This document shows positions 8,205 to 16,126 of a stretch of 64,000 nt of DNA, piece after piece (within the stretch, counting starts at the first letter, position 1; each line of letters starts with the position of its first letter). The translations under genes and the position numbers were made by a program. Location: NCBI GenBank assembly GCA_008011715.2, contig CP136508.1, forward strand, positions 1,116,001-1,180,000, written 5' to 3'. Origin of the DNA: [Empedobacter] haloabium. GTDB taxonomy: Bacteria > Pseudomonadota > Gammaproteobacteria > Burkholderiales > Burkholderiaceae_D. The notes under the pieces were generated by a model. That model saw nothing but the letters and a program-made list of their open reading frames with translations, searched no databases and was not told the origin of the DNA.

Positions 8205-9197
8205 ATGTTCCGCAGTTTCCGTCGCGTTATGCTATCCGCCTGCCTGCTGGCCGCGTTCCCGGCCGCGCAGGCCAATGTCGCCCCGTCCAGCCAGGGCAAT
8301 GTCGTGGTCGTGCTGAACTCGCGCGATGCCACCGTACAGCTGCTGGACCAGGCGTCGTACAAGAGCCTGCAGACGTTTGCCGTCGGCAAGGAACCGCACC
8401 ACCTGATGGCGACGCCGGACAACAAGTCGCTGATCGTGGCCAGCTCCGTCGGCAACGAACTGGTGTTCCTGGACCCGAAGTCGGGCCAGGTGCAGCGCCA
8501 CATCAAGGACATTCTCGACCCCTACCAGATCGGCTTCACGCCGGACCAGAAGTGGTTCGTGGCGACGTCGCTGCGCCTGGACCGTGTCGACCTGTACAAG
8601 TACAACGGCAAGGATTTCACGCTGGCCAAGCGCCTGCCGATGGCCAAGCTGCCGAGCCATATCGCGTTCGACGCGAAGAGCTCGATGGCGTTCATCACGC
8701 AGCAGGGCAGCGACCAGGTCAGCGCCATCGACCTGGCCACGCAGACGGTCAAGTGGACCATCCCCGTCGGCAAGCTGCCGGCCGGGATCGCGATGACGCC
8801 GGACGATAAGTACCTGCTGGTCGGCATCATGGGCAGCGACTACGTCGAGGTGATCGATTGGCGCACGCGCAAGACCGTCAAGCGCATCAAGGCCGGCGCC
8901 GGCACGCACAATTTCCGCGCGCAGGGCGACAACCGTTACACCTATGTGTCGAACCGCGTGTCGAACTCGATCAACATCATCGACCAGAAGACGCTGGAAA
9001 ACGTGGGCCAGATCAACGTGCCGGGCGGCCCGGACTGCATGGAGATCACGGCCGACGGCAAGACCATGTGGGTCACGCTGCGCTGGATCAAGAAGGTCGC
9101 CGTGATCGACCTGCCGACCCGCAAGGTCGTCAAGTACATCCCGGTGGGCCGCTCGCCGCACGGCGTGTTCTTCGCCAACTCGTCCGCCCGCATGTAA
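8205..9197 (+). CDS. Exported YVTN-type beta-propeller repeat protein
   Basis: A 330-residue protein starting at MFRSFRRVMLSACLLAAFPA, a clear signal peptide ending near AQA-NV. Alternative starts at 8172 (ATG) or 8133 (TTG) would put extra residues before the signal and are less likely. The mature part has repeated beta-propeller blades with the spacing seen in VVVLNSRDATVQLLD, LIVASSVGNELVFLD and YVEVIDWRTRKTVKRI (YncE/cytochrome-cd1-like propellers). It is likely periplasmic; ligand or partner unknown. It is followed after five bases by a deacetylase gene, so they may share a transcript. Confidence 0.8.
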   Translation: MFRSFRRVMLSACLLAAFPAAQANVAPSSQGNVVVVLNSRDATVQLLDQASYKSLQTFAVGKEPHHLMATPDNKSLIVASSVGNELVFLDPKSGQVQRHIKDILDPYQIGFTPDQKWFVATSLRLDRVDLYKYNGKDFTLAKRLPMAKLPSHIAFDAKSSMAFITQQGSDQVSAIDLATQTVKWTIPVGKLPAGIAMTPDDKYLLVGIMGSDYVEVIDWRTRKTVKRIKAGAGTHNFRAQGDNRYTYVSNRVSNSINIIDQKTLENVGQINVPGGPDCMEITADGKTMWVTLRWIKKVAVIDLPTRKVVKYIPVGRSPHGVFFANSSARM

Positions 9198-9202
9198 GGT
9201 CC

Positions 9203-10003
9203 ATGACCGCGTCCGCGCGTTTCACCGCACTCTGCATCGCCACCGCCCTGGCCCTGCCTGCCGCCGCGGCCGCGCCGGCGGGGCAGTGCGGCGGCACCCT
9301 CTACCTGACGTTCGACACCGGCAGCCAGTCGCAGGCCGAACTGATCGCCGCCACCCTGAAGCGTCACGCCATTCGCGCCACCTTCTTCCTCGCCAACGAG
9401 AGGACGGTACGCGGCGACTACTCGCTCGATCCGTCCTGGGCCGCCTTCTGGAAGGCGCGCGTGGCCGAGGGCCATGCGTTCGGTTCGCATACCTTCGACC
9501 ACGTCTACTTCACCGGCGACGGCGCGCGCGGCACGCTTGGCGTCAAGCCGCAGTTCGGCGCGAATGCGGGCCGGCGTTTGCAGTGGACGCCGGCGCAGTA
9601 CTGCGCGGAGATCGAACGGGTCGACGCGCGTTTCGCCGAACTGACGGGCCACCACCTCGATCCGATCTGGCGCGCTCCCGGCGGCAAGGTGTCACAGCGT
9701 ACAATAGCGGCCGCGCACAGCTGCGGCTATGCCCACGTCGGCTGGGCCCCGGCCGGTTTTTCCGGCGACGAGCTCTCCAGCACCGCGTTCCCGAACGCGG
9801 TATTGCTGAAGAAGTCGCTGGACAAACTGAAGGATGGCGACATCTTCATGGCGCACATGGGGATCTGGTCGCGCCAGGACCCGTGGGCGCCGGCGAACCT
9901 GGAGCCGCTGATCGCCGGGCTGGAAAGGAAGGGCTTCTGCTTTGCCACCTTGCGCGAGCATCCCGGCTTCGGCAAGGGCGCTACCATCAACGTAACGAAA
10001 TAA
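9203..10003 (+). CDS. Exported polysaccharide deacetylase (NodB-like) with altered metal motif
   Basis: A 266-residue protein with signal peptide MTASARFTALCIATALALPA. The NodB fold is recognisable from LYLTFDTGS (motif 1), SHTFDH (motif 2, metal-binding His pair) and IWRAPGGK (motif 3). Motif 1 is normally TFDDG. Here the second Asp, a metal ligand in CE4 enzymes, is Thr, so metal binding or activity may differ. ATG 9203 follows the propeller gene by five bases and the next gene starts seven bases later, pointing to an operon that continues to about 12618. Confidence 0.78.
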   Translation: MTASARFTALCIATALALPAAAAAPAGQCGGTLYLTFDTGSQSQAELIAATLKRHAIRATFFLANERTVRGDYSLDPSWAAFWKARVAEGHAFGSHTFDHVYFTGDGARGTLGVKPQFGANAGRRLQWTPAQYCAEIERVDARFAELTGHHLDPIWRAPGGKVSQRTIAAAHSCGYAHVGWAPAGFSGDELSSTAFPNAVLLKKSLDKLKDGDIFMAHMGIWSRQDPWAPANLEPLIAGLERKGFCFATLREHPGFGKGATINVTK

Positions 10004-10010
10004 GAACAAT

Positions 10011-11006
10011 ATGATTCATCTGCTGACCGAATGGTTCGCGCAGGCGCAGGGCTGGCTGTTCCAGTCCGTGATCGAACCGGCCATGTTCTACGCCGGCCTG
10101 GCGGACTTCCTCGACGATGCCTTCGAAGGCACCGAATGGTTCCTGATCGGCCTGTGCGAACTGCTGCTGATCTTCCTCGTGCTGCGGCCGCTGGAAGCGC
10201 TGGTGCCGGTGCACGGTTTTGCCGACCGGCGCGCGCGCTGGAACGATTTCGTCTACACCCTGCTGCACCGGCTGGGTTTTTTCCCGCTGCTGATTTTCTT
10301 TACCGTCGATCCGCTGATGGACCACGTGGCCGGCTGGCTGCGGCTGGAGAACGTGCGCCCGTTCAACCTGGAGAACCTGGCGCCGGACATGAGCCCGCTG
10401 GCCAGCTTCGCCATCTATTTCGTCGTGCTGGACTTCTTCGATTACTGGTTCCACCGCGCCCAGCACCACTTCCGCTGGTGGTGGGGCTTGCACAGCCTGC
10501 ACCACAGCCAGCAGAACATGAACCTGTGGAGCGACGACCGCAACCACCTGCTGGACGACCTGCTGCGCGACGTCTACCTGGCCCTGATCGCGCTGGCCAT
10601 CGGCGTGCCGCCCGGCCAGTACGTGCTGCTGGTGTCGCTGTCGCGCATCCTGCAGAGCCTGCAGCACGCGAACGTGCGCATCCACTTCGGCCGCGTGGGC
10701 GAATGGCTGCTGGTATCGCCGCGCTACCACCGCATGCACCATGCGGTCGGCGCCGGCCATGAATCGAAAGGCAAGGGCAGCCTGGGCGGCTGCAATTTCG
10801 CCGTGCTGCTGCCGATCTGGGACATCGTGTTCGGCACCGCCAACTTCGCCGCCGGCTTCGCCCACACGGGTGTGCGCGACCAGCTGCCGCGCACGGCGCC
10901 GGACGGCACCATCGTGCCGGGCCGCGACTATGGCCGCGGTTTCTGGCGCCAGCAGTGGCTCGGTTTGCGCCGGATGGTGGAATTCTCGCGCCGGAGGGCC
11001 GGCTGA
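10011..11006 (+). CDS. Sterol desaturase / fatty acid hydroxylase family membrane protein
   Basis: A 331-residue integral membrane protein with the histidine clusters that hold the di-iron centre of this superfamily: HRAQHH, HSLHHS and HRMHH. Several hydrophobic segments precede and separate them. Family members hydroxylate or desaturate lipids; the substrate here is not evident. The stop codon shares its last base with the start of the EI24 gene (TGATG), so these are coupled. Confidence 0.82.
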   Translation: MIHLLTEWFAQAQGWLFQSVIEPAMFYAGLADFLDDAFEGTEWFLIGLCELLLIFLVLRPLEALVPVHGFADRRARWNDFVYTLLHRLGFFPLLIFFTVDPLMDHVAGWLRLENVRPFNLENLAPDMSPLASFAIYFVVLDFFDYWFHRAQHHFRWWWGLHSLHHSQQNMNLWSDDRNHLLDDLLRDVYLALIALAIGVPPGQYVLLVSLSRILQSLQHANVRIHFGRVGEWLLVSPRYHRMHHAVGAGHESKGKGSLGGCNFAVLLPIWDIVFGTANFAAGFAHTGVRDQLPRTAPDGTIVPGRDYGRGFWRQQWLGLRRMVEFSRRRAG

Positions 11007-11830
11007 TGCGCGCCGTCGCCAATGCGTACGGCCGCGCCGTACTGTCGCAGCTGCACCTGCGCATGCTGGTGCTGTCGGCCATGCCGCTGGTGCTGTCGCT
11101 GCTGCTGTGGGGCCTGCTGCTGTACTTCGGCCTGCAGCCGCTGCTGGACTGGCTGCACACCAATTTCGTCGACTACGAGATCTTCCGCACCACCAGCGAC
11201 TGGCTCGAGCGCCTGCACCTGGGCTTCCTGAAGTCCGTCGTGGTGCCGTTCTTCGCGCTGCTGTTGCTGCTGCCCTTGATGATCCTGTCGGCGCTGCTGT
11301 TCATGAACATCGCGGCGATGCCGTTCATCGTGCGCCACGTGGGCGGGCGCCATTACCCGAAGCTGGAACAGAAGCAGGGCGGCAGCATGCTGGGCGGCCT
11401 GCGCGCGGCCTTGTCCTCGTTCGCGGTCTTCATCGTGATCTGGCTGGCCACGCTGCCGCTGTACATCGTGCCGCCGCTGGCGATGATCTCGTCCACGTTG
11501 CTGTGGGGCTGGCTGACCAGTCGCGTGATGTCGTATGACGCGCTGGCCGACCACGCCAGCGAGGAAGAACGCCGCACCATCCAGCGCGAGCGCCGCCGCG
11601 ACCTGCTGGTGATGGGCCTGGTGTCGGGTGCCATGGGTTCCTTGCCGCCGCTGCTGATGGCGGCCGGCGCAGTGCTGTTCGTGGCGCTGCTGCCGCTGGC
11701 GCTGGCCGTCATGATGTGGCTGTATGTGCTGATCTTCATCTTCACGGCGCTGTGGTTCCAATACTATTGCCTGGAGGCGCTGGCGCAGTTGCGCGCGCGC
11801 GAGCAGGCTGTCATCGTGGAGCAGGCATGA
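11006..11830 (+). CDS. EI24-domain integral membrane protein
   Basis: A 274-residue polytopic membrane protein from ATG 11006, overlapping the previous stop by one base. It has long hydrophobic helices (LVLSAMPLVLSLLLWGLLLY; FALLLLLPLMILSALLFMNI) and ends WFQYYCLEALAQLRAREQAV. The pattern fits the EI24/CysZ-like family (PF07264); CysZ members move sulfate, but no function can be assigned here. It overlaps the following CinA-like gene by four bases (ATGA). Confidence 0.75.
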   Translation: MRAVANAYGRAVLSQLHLRMLVLSAMPLVLSLLLWGLLLYFGLQPLLDWLHTNFVDYEIFRTTSDWLERLHLGFLKSVVVPFFALLLLLPLMILSALLFMNIAAMPFIVRHVGGRHYPKLEQKQGGSMLGGLRAALSSFAVFIVIWLATLPLYIVPPLAMISSTLLWGWLTSRVMSYDALADHASEEERRTIQRERRRDLLVMGLVSGAMGSLPPLLMAAGAVLFVALLPLALAVMMWLYVLIFIFTALWFQYYCLEALAQLRAREQAVIVEQA

Positions 11831-12618
11831 CCATCGGATTGATCATCATCGGCGACGAGATCCTGTCGGGCAAGCGGGTCGACCAGCACTTCCCGAAAGT
11901 GGTACAGCTGCTGGCCGCGCGCGGCCTGCAGCTTGGCTGGGCCGAATACCTGGGCGACGACCCGGCGCGCATCACGGCGACACTGCGCCGCACGTTCGCC
12001 ACCGATGACATTGTGTTTTCCTGCGGCGGCATCGGCGCCACGCCGGACGATCACACCCGCCAGGCCGCGGCCGCCGCGCTGGGCCGGCCGCTGGTGCTGC
12101 ATGAAGAAGGACGTCGCAATATCGAGCAGCGCATCGTGCAGGTGGCGCGCGAGGCGGGCAAGCAAGCCGACCTGAACGCGCCGGAAAACCTCCAGCGCCT
12201 GAAGATGGCCGAGTTCGCCGAAGGCGCCACCCTGATCCCGAACCCCTACAACAACGTGGCCGGCTTCGCGCTCGGCACGCATTACTTCGTGCCGGGCTTT
12301 CCCGTGATGGCCTGGCCGATGATCGAATGGGTGCTCGATACGCACCATGCCGACCTGCACAACCGCGAACCCCGCACCGAACGTTCTGTGCTGGTGTGGG
12401 AAGCGGCGGAATCGGCATTGACGCCGCTGATGGAGGAGCTGGAAAGCGCCTGCGCCGGCATCAAGGTGTTCAGCCTGCCCAGCGTGGGCGACGCTCACAC
12501 GCGCCGCCATATCGAGCTGGGCGTGAAGGGCGCGCCCGACCAGGTCGAGGCCGCTTTTGCGCGCCTGTGCGCCGGCCTCGATGCCCTGCACGCGCAGTAC
12601 TCGCCGCCCCCTGCATGA
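11827..12618 (+). CDS. CinA-like molybdopterin-binding domain protein
   Basis: A 263-residue protein of the MoCF_biosynth/CinA N-terminal family. Signatures are GLIIIGDEILSGKRVDQHFP at the N-terminus and SCGGIGATPDDHTRQA at about residues 63-78. It lacks the C-terminal amidohydrolase domain of full CinA. Such short proteins are annotated competence/damage-inducible protein A-like; the biochemical role is uncertain. The ATGA overlap with the EI24 gene makes it the last member of the four-gene run starting at 9203. Confidence 0.82.
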   Translation: MTIGLIIIGDEILSGKRVDQHFPKVVQLLAARGLQLGWAEYLGDDPARITATLRRTFATDDIVFSCGGIGATPDDHTRQAAAAALGRPLVLHEEGRRNIEQRIVQVAREAGKQADLNAPENLQRLKMAEFAEGATLIPNPYNNVAGFALGTHYFVPGFPVMAWPMIEWVLDTHHADLHNREPRTERSVLVWEAAESALTPLMEELESACAGIKVFSLPSVGDAHTRRHIELGVKGAPDQVEAAFARLCAGLDALHAQYSPPPA

Positions 12619-12859
12619 CAAGCGTGTGACCGTTGCGTGACAGCTTGCCGGCGCGTCAACCGACCATGCGGATGACCCGTTGTTTTTTTGCGAAAAACTC
12701 CGGGCCGCGTCAAATATTCGCCGGGTTGGGCTGTGCGCATGGGGCCGATGTGGTGCAATGACGTTAGCGCGCTGCAACATGAGCCGCCGACGTGCCTGTC
12801 GCCGCCGCCGCAAGCAATTGAAAAATGATGAGTAGTAAAACTCGCGTAGCAATCAAACC

Positions 12860-15800
12860 ATGTCTTCCCAAACCGATCACGAGAGCCCGCGCCTGGACGA
12901 CGAACAGCCGGCGACGCCGCCCCCCTCCGAACCCCGCAAGAGCAAACGATCCCGCAACGCCTTCATCGTGCTGATGCTGGTGCTGCTGTCGCTCGCCATC
13001 TGGTGGCTGGTGCAGGAGGTGCGGACCTCGAAAATGCAGGCCAGCTATTTCAGCGGCATCGTCAAGCAATTGCACTACAAGGTCGAGCCGGGTCCCAGCA
13101 AGTCGATCCGCTTCCCCAAGGACAGCCCGTATGACGAGCGCCTGGGCTACGCCAACATGCCGGACTACCTGGCGCGCCTGAAGCAGCGCGACTACGAGGT
13201 CACGGCGCAGGCACGCTTCTCGCCGAAGATGCTGCAACTGGCCGACATGGGCGTGTTCACCACGTTCCGCGAAAAGACCCGCACCGGCCTGACGATCTAC
13301 GACTGCCGCGCGCAGCCGCTGTTTACGGCCAGCTACCCGGAACGCATCTACCCCGGCTTCGAGCAGGCGCCCACGGCGCTGATCCACAGCCTGCTGTTCA
13401 TCGAGAACCGCGAGCTGCTCGACAACAAATACCCGACCCGCAATCCGGCGGTCGAGTGGGACCGCCTGTCGAAGGCGATCCTGGAAAAGTCGGCCAGCGC
13501 CGTCGGCCTGGCCGGCAGCCGCGCCGCCGGCGGTTCCACGCTGGCCACGCAGATCGAGAAGTACCGCCATTCGCCGGAAGGGCGCACCGGTTCGATGAAG
13601 GACAAGCTGCAGCAGATGGTCTCGGCCACCCTGCGCGCCTACCAGCAGGGCCCGGATACGACCGCCGTGCGGCGCCAGATCGTCGTCGACTACCTGAATA
13701 CCGTGCCGCTGTCGGCCAAACCCGGCTACGGCGAGGTGAACGGCATCGGCGACGGCATGTGGGTCTGGTACGGCCGCGACTTCAACGAAGTCAACGAACT
13801 GCTGTCCGGGAACATGGACAAGCCGGGCAGCGCGCTGGCGTTCAAGGAAGCGCTGTCGCTGCTGATCGCGCAGCGCCGCCCCAGCTACTACCTGGGCGCC
13901 GGCGACGAGGACCTTGAGGTGCTGGCCAACAGCCACCTGCGCCTCTTGGCGCAGGCCGGCATCATCACGCCGGCGCTGCGCGACGCGGCGCTGAAGGAAA
14001 AGCTGCACCCGGCCCAGGGCAATGGCCTGCAGTCGGCGCCGCCGATGAACTACGTGACGAAGAAGGCGTCCAACGCGGTGCGCGTGCACCTGGCCAACCT
14101 GCTGGGCGACAACCGCATGTACAACCTGGACCGGCTCGACCTGTCCGTCGTCAGCACGCTGGACGCCAGCGCGCAGAAGGCCGTCACGTCGATGCTGCGC
14201 CAGCTGCGCGAGGCGGATGCGGCGCAGCAGGCCGGCCTGACGGGCAAGGGCATGCTGGGCAACGGCGATCCCGCCAACGTGGTCTACAGCTTCACCTTGC
14301 TGGAGAAGGGCGACAAGGTCAACTATCTGCGCGTGCAGACCGATAACTATGACCAGCCGCTGGACATCAACGAAGGCGCCAAGCTGGACCTGGGTTCGAC
14401 GGCCAAGCTGCGCACGCTGGTCACCTACCTGGACATCATCGCCCAGCTGCACAAGAAGTACGGCGGCATGGGCGCGGCCGAGCTGCAGAAGCAGATGGTC
14501 GATCCGAAGGACCGCCTGAGCGCGTGGGCCGTCGAGTACCTGGCCGGCACGCCGATGGACAAGCGCGACCTGACGACGATGCTGAACGCGGCGATGGAGC
14601 GCACCTATTCCGGCAATCCCGGCGAAGGCTTCTTCACCGGCGGCGGCCTGCATTACTTCGGCAACTTCTCGAAGGAAGACGACCATCGCATCCTGACGGT
14701 GCGCGAAGGCCTGCGCCGTTCGACCAACCTGCTGTTCGTGCGCCTGATGCGCGACGTGGTGCGTTATTACTCGTTCCAGATGCCGGGTTCCTCGGCCAGC
14801 CTGCTGGCGGATGCGGACGATCCGCGCCGCGCGCACTACCTGGCCCGTTTCGCCGACAAGGAAGGCAAGGAATTCCTGTACCGCTTCTACGCCAAGTACA
14901 AGGGCAAGCCGAAGTCGCAGCTGGACAAGATCCTGGTCGACAGCATCCGCCCGACGCCGCTGCGCCTGGCCAATATCCACCGCACCCTGTTCCCGGATGC
15001 CTCGCTGGGCGAGTTCGCGATGTTCGTCAACGGTAACCTGACGTCGCAGAACGAAGTACCGCAAGAGCGCCTGGAAAAGATGTACGAGCAGTACGCGATG
15101 GACAAGTGGAACCTGGCCGACCGCGGCTACCTGGCCAATGTGCACCCGCTGGAACTGTGGCTGGTGGCCTACCTGCGCCAGCACGAAGGCGCCACCTTGT
15201 CGCAGGCGGTGGCGGCTTCCGAGAAGGAGCGCCAGGAAGTCTACCAGTGGCTGTTCAAGACGCACCGCAAGCACGCCCAGGACAAGCGCATCGCCGGCCT
15301 GCTGGAGATGGAAGCCTTCATGGGCATCCACAAGCAGTGGAAGAGCATGGGCTATCCGTTCGATTCGCTGGTGCCGTCGTACGCGACGACGCTGGGCGCG
15401 TCGGCCGACCGGCCTGCCGCGCTGGCCGAGCTGATGGGCATCATCGTCAACGGCGGCGTGAGGAAGCCGACGCAGCGCATCGACACGCTGCACTTCGCCG
15501 CCGGCACGCCGTACGACACCAAGGTGGCGCGCGCCAAGCAGGTCGCGGCCGAGCAGGTGCTGGCGCCGGAGGTGGCGCGCGTGGTCGCCGACGAGATCCG
15601 CGGCGTCGTCTCCGACGGTACCGCCAAGCGTGCCAAGACCGCCTTCACGGCCGCCGACGGCAGCAACATCCCGGTGGGCGGCAAGACCGGCACGGGCGAC
15701 CAGCGCTTCGACGTCTACGCGGCCGGCGGCCGCCTGATCGAGTCGCGCTACGTGAACCGTTCGGCCACGTTCGTGTTCAACATCGGCGAACGCTTCTTCG

Positions 15801-16003
15801 GCAGCATGACCGCCTACGTGCACGGCCCGGAATCGAAGAACTACGACTTCACCAGCGCGCTGCCGGTGCAGCTGCTGACGGTGCTGGCACCCAGCCTGAT
15901 GCCGTTGATCGAACCGAACCAGCAGGCCGTGGTGCCGGCCGATTCGACGGTGGCCGCGGCCGCCGCGGCGCTGGGCGCGCCGCTGAAGGCCTGCGGCGGT
16001 TGA
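12860..16003 (+). CDS. Bifunctional penicillin-binding protein-like transglycosylase/transpeptidase, atypical
   Basis: A 1047-residue inner-membrane protein with a short basic N-terminus and one transmembrane helix at about residues 34-52. The GT51 transglycosylase part is seen from LLFIENRELLDN near residue 178 (catalytic Glu motif, usually EDxxFxxH) and GGSTLATQIEK near 224 (usually GGSTxxQQ). The penicillin-binding part has STAKL near 513 (SxxK), STN near 620 (SxN) and GGKTGTG near 940 (KTGT). It should polymerise and cross-link peptidoglycan in the periplasm. It is longer than typical class A PBPs and its GT motifs are divergent. The gene stands alone after a 241-base gap, followed by a long palindrome. 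Confidence 0.8.
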   Translation: MSSQTDHESPRLDDEQPATPPPSEPRKSKRSRNAFIVLMLVLLSLAIWWLVQEVRTSKMQASYFSGIVKQLHYKVEPGPSKSIRFPKDSPYDERLGYANMPDYLARLKQRDYEVTAQARFSPKMLQLADMGVFTTFREKTRTGLTIYDCRAQPLFTASYPERIYPGFEQAPTALIHSLLFIENRELLDNKYPTRNPAVEWDRLSKAILEKSASAVGLAGSRAAGGSTLATQIEKYRHSPEGRTGSMKDKLQQMVSATLRAYQQGPDTTAVRRQIVVDYLNTVPLSAKPGYGEVNGIGDGMWVWYGRDFNEVNELLSGNMDKPGSALAFKEALSLLIAQRRPSYYLGAGDEDLEVLANSHLRLLAQAGIITPALRDAALKEKLHPAQGNGLQSAPPMNYVTKKASNAVRVHLANLLGDNRMYNLDRLDLSVVSTLDASAQKAVTSMLRQLREADAAQQAGLTGKGMLGNGDPANVVYSFTLLEKGDKVNYLRVQTDNYDQPLDINEGAKLDLGSTAKLRTLVTYLDIIAQLHKKYGGMGAAELQKQMVDPKDRLSAWAVEYLAGTPMDKRDLTTMLNAAMERTYSGNPGEGFFTGGGLHYFGNFSKEDDHRILTVREGLRRSTNLLFVRLMRDVVRYYSFQMPGSSASLLADADDPRRAHYLARFADKEGKEFLYRFYAKYKGKPKSQLDKILVDSIRPTPLRLANIHRTLFPDASLGEFAMFVNGNLTSQNEVPQERLEKMYEQYAMDKWNLADRGYLANVHPLELWLVAYLRQHEGATLSQAVAASEKERQEVYQWLFKTHRKHAQDKRIAGLLEMEAFMGIHKQWKSMGYPFDSLVPSYATTLGASADRPAALAELMGIIVNGGVRKPTQRIDTLHFAAGTPYDTKVARAKQVAAEQVLAPEVARVVADEIRGVVSDGTAKRAKTAFTAADGSNIPVGGKTGTGDQRFDVYAAGGRLIESRYVNRSATFVFNIGERFFGSMTAYVHGPESKNYDFTSALPVQLLTVLAPSLMPLIEPNQQAVVPADSTVAAAAAALGAPLKACGG

Positions 16004-16024
16004 TGTAAGAAAAGCAGCAACACC

Positions 16025-16077
16025 GGGGACAGGTACCGACCTGGAGGTCTTCGACCTCCAGGTCGGTACCTGTCCCC
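16025..16077. repeat. Long perfect palindrome, 24-base arms with CTTCG loop (REP-like family)
   Basis: Arms 16025-16048 and 16054-16077 are exact reverse complements around CTTCG. The outer end reads GGGGACAGGTACC. Arm length and loop are identical to the palindrome at 5472-5524 although the inner arm sequence differs. It begins 21 bases after the stop of the penicillin-binding protein gene. Confidence 0.85.
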
Positions 16078-16126
16078 TTGGGTTTCCCCTTGCACAAGGA
16101 GCGAAAAGTTGGCAAGGTAGCCAGCC

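Noticed and set aside
12779..12835. An 18-codon Arg-rich ORF (MSRRRACRRRRKQLKNDE) ahead of the penicillin-binding protein gene
   Set aside because: No convincing ribosome-binding site, no terminator or alternative stem after it, and such composition is common by chance in high-GC spacers.
5472..16077. Calling the CTTCG palindromes ordinary Rho-independent terminators
   Set aside because: They lack T-runs and their perfect 24-base arms are much longer than the real terminators seen in this window.
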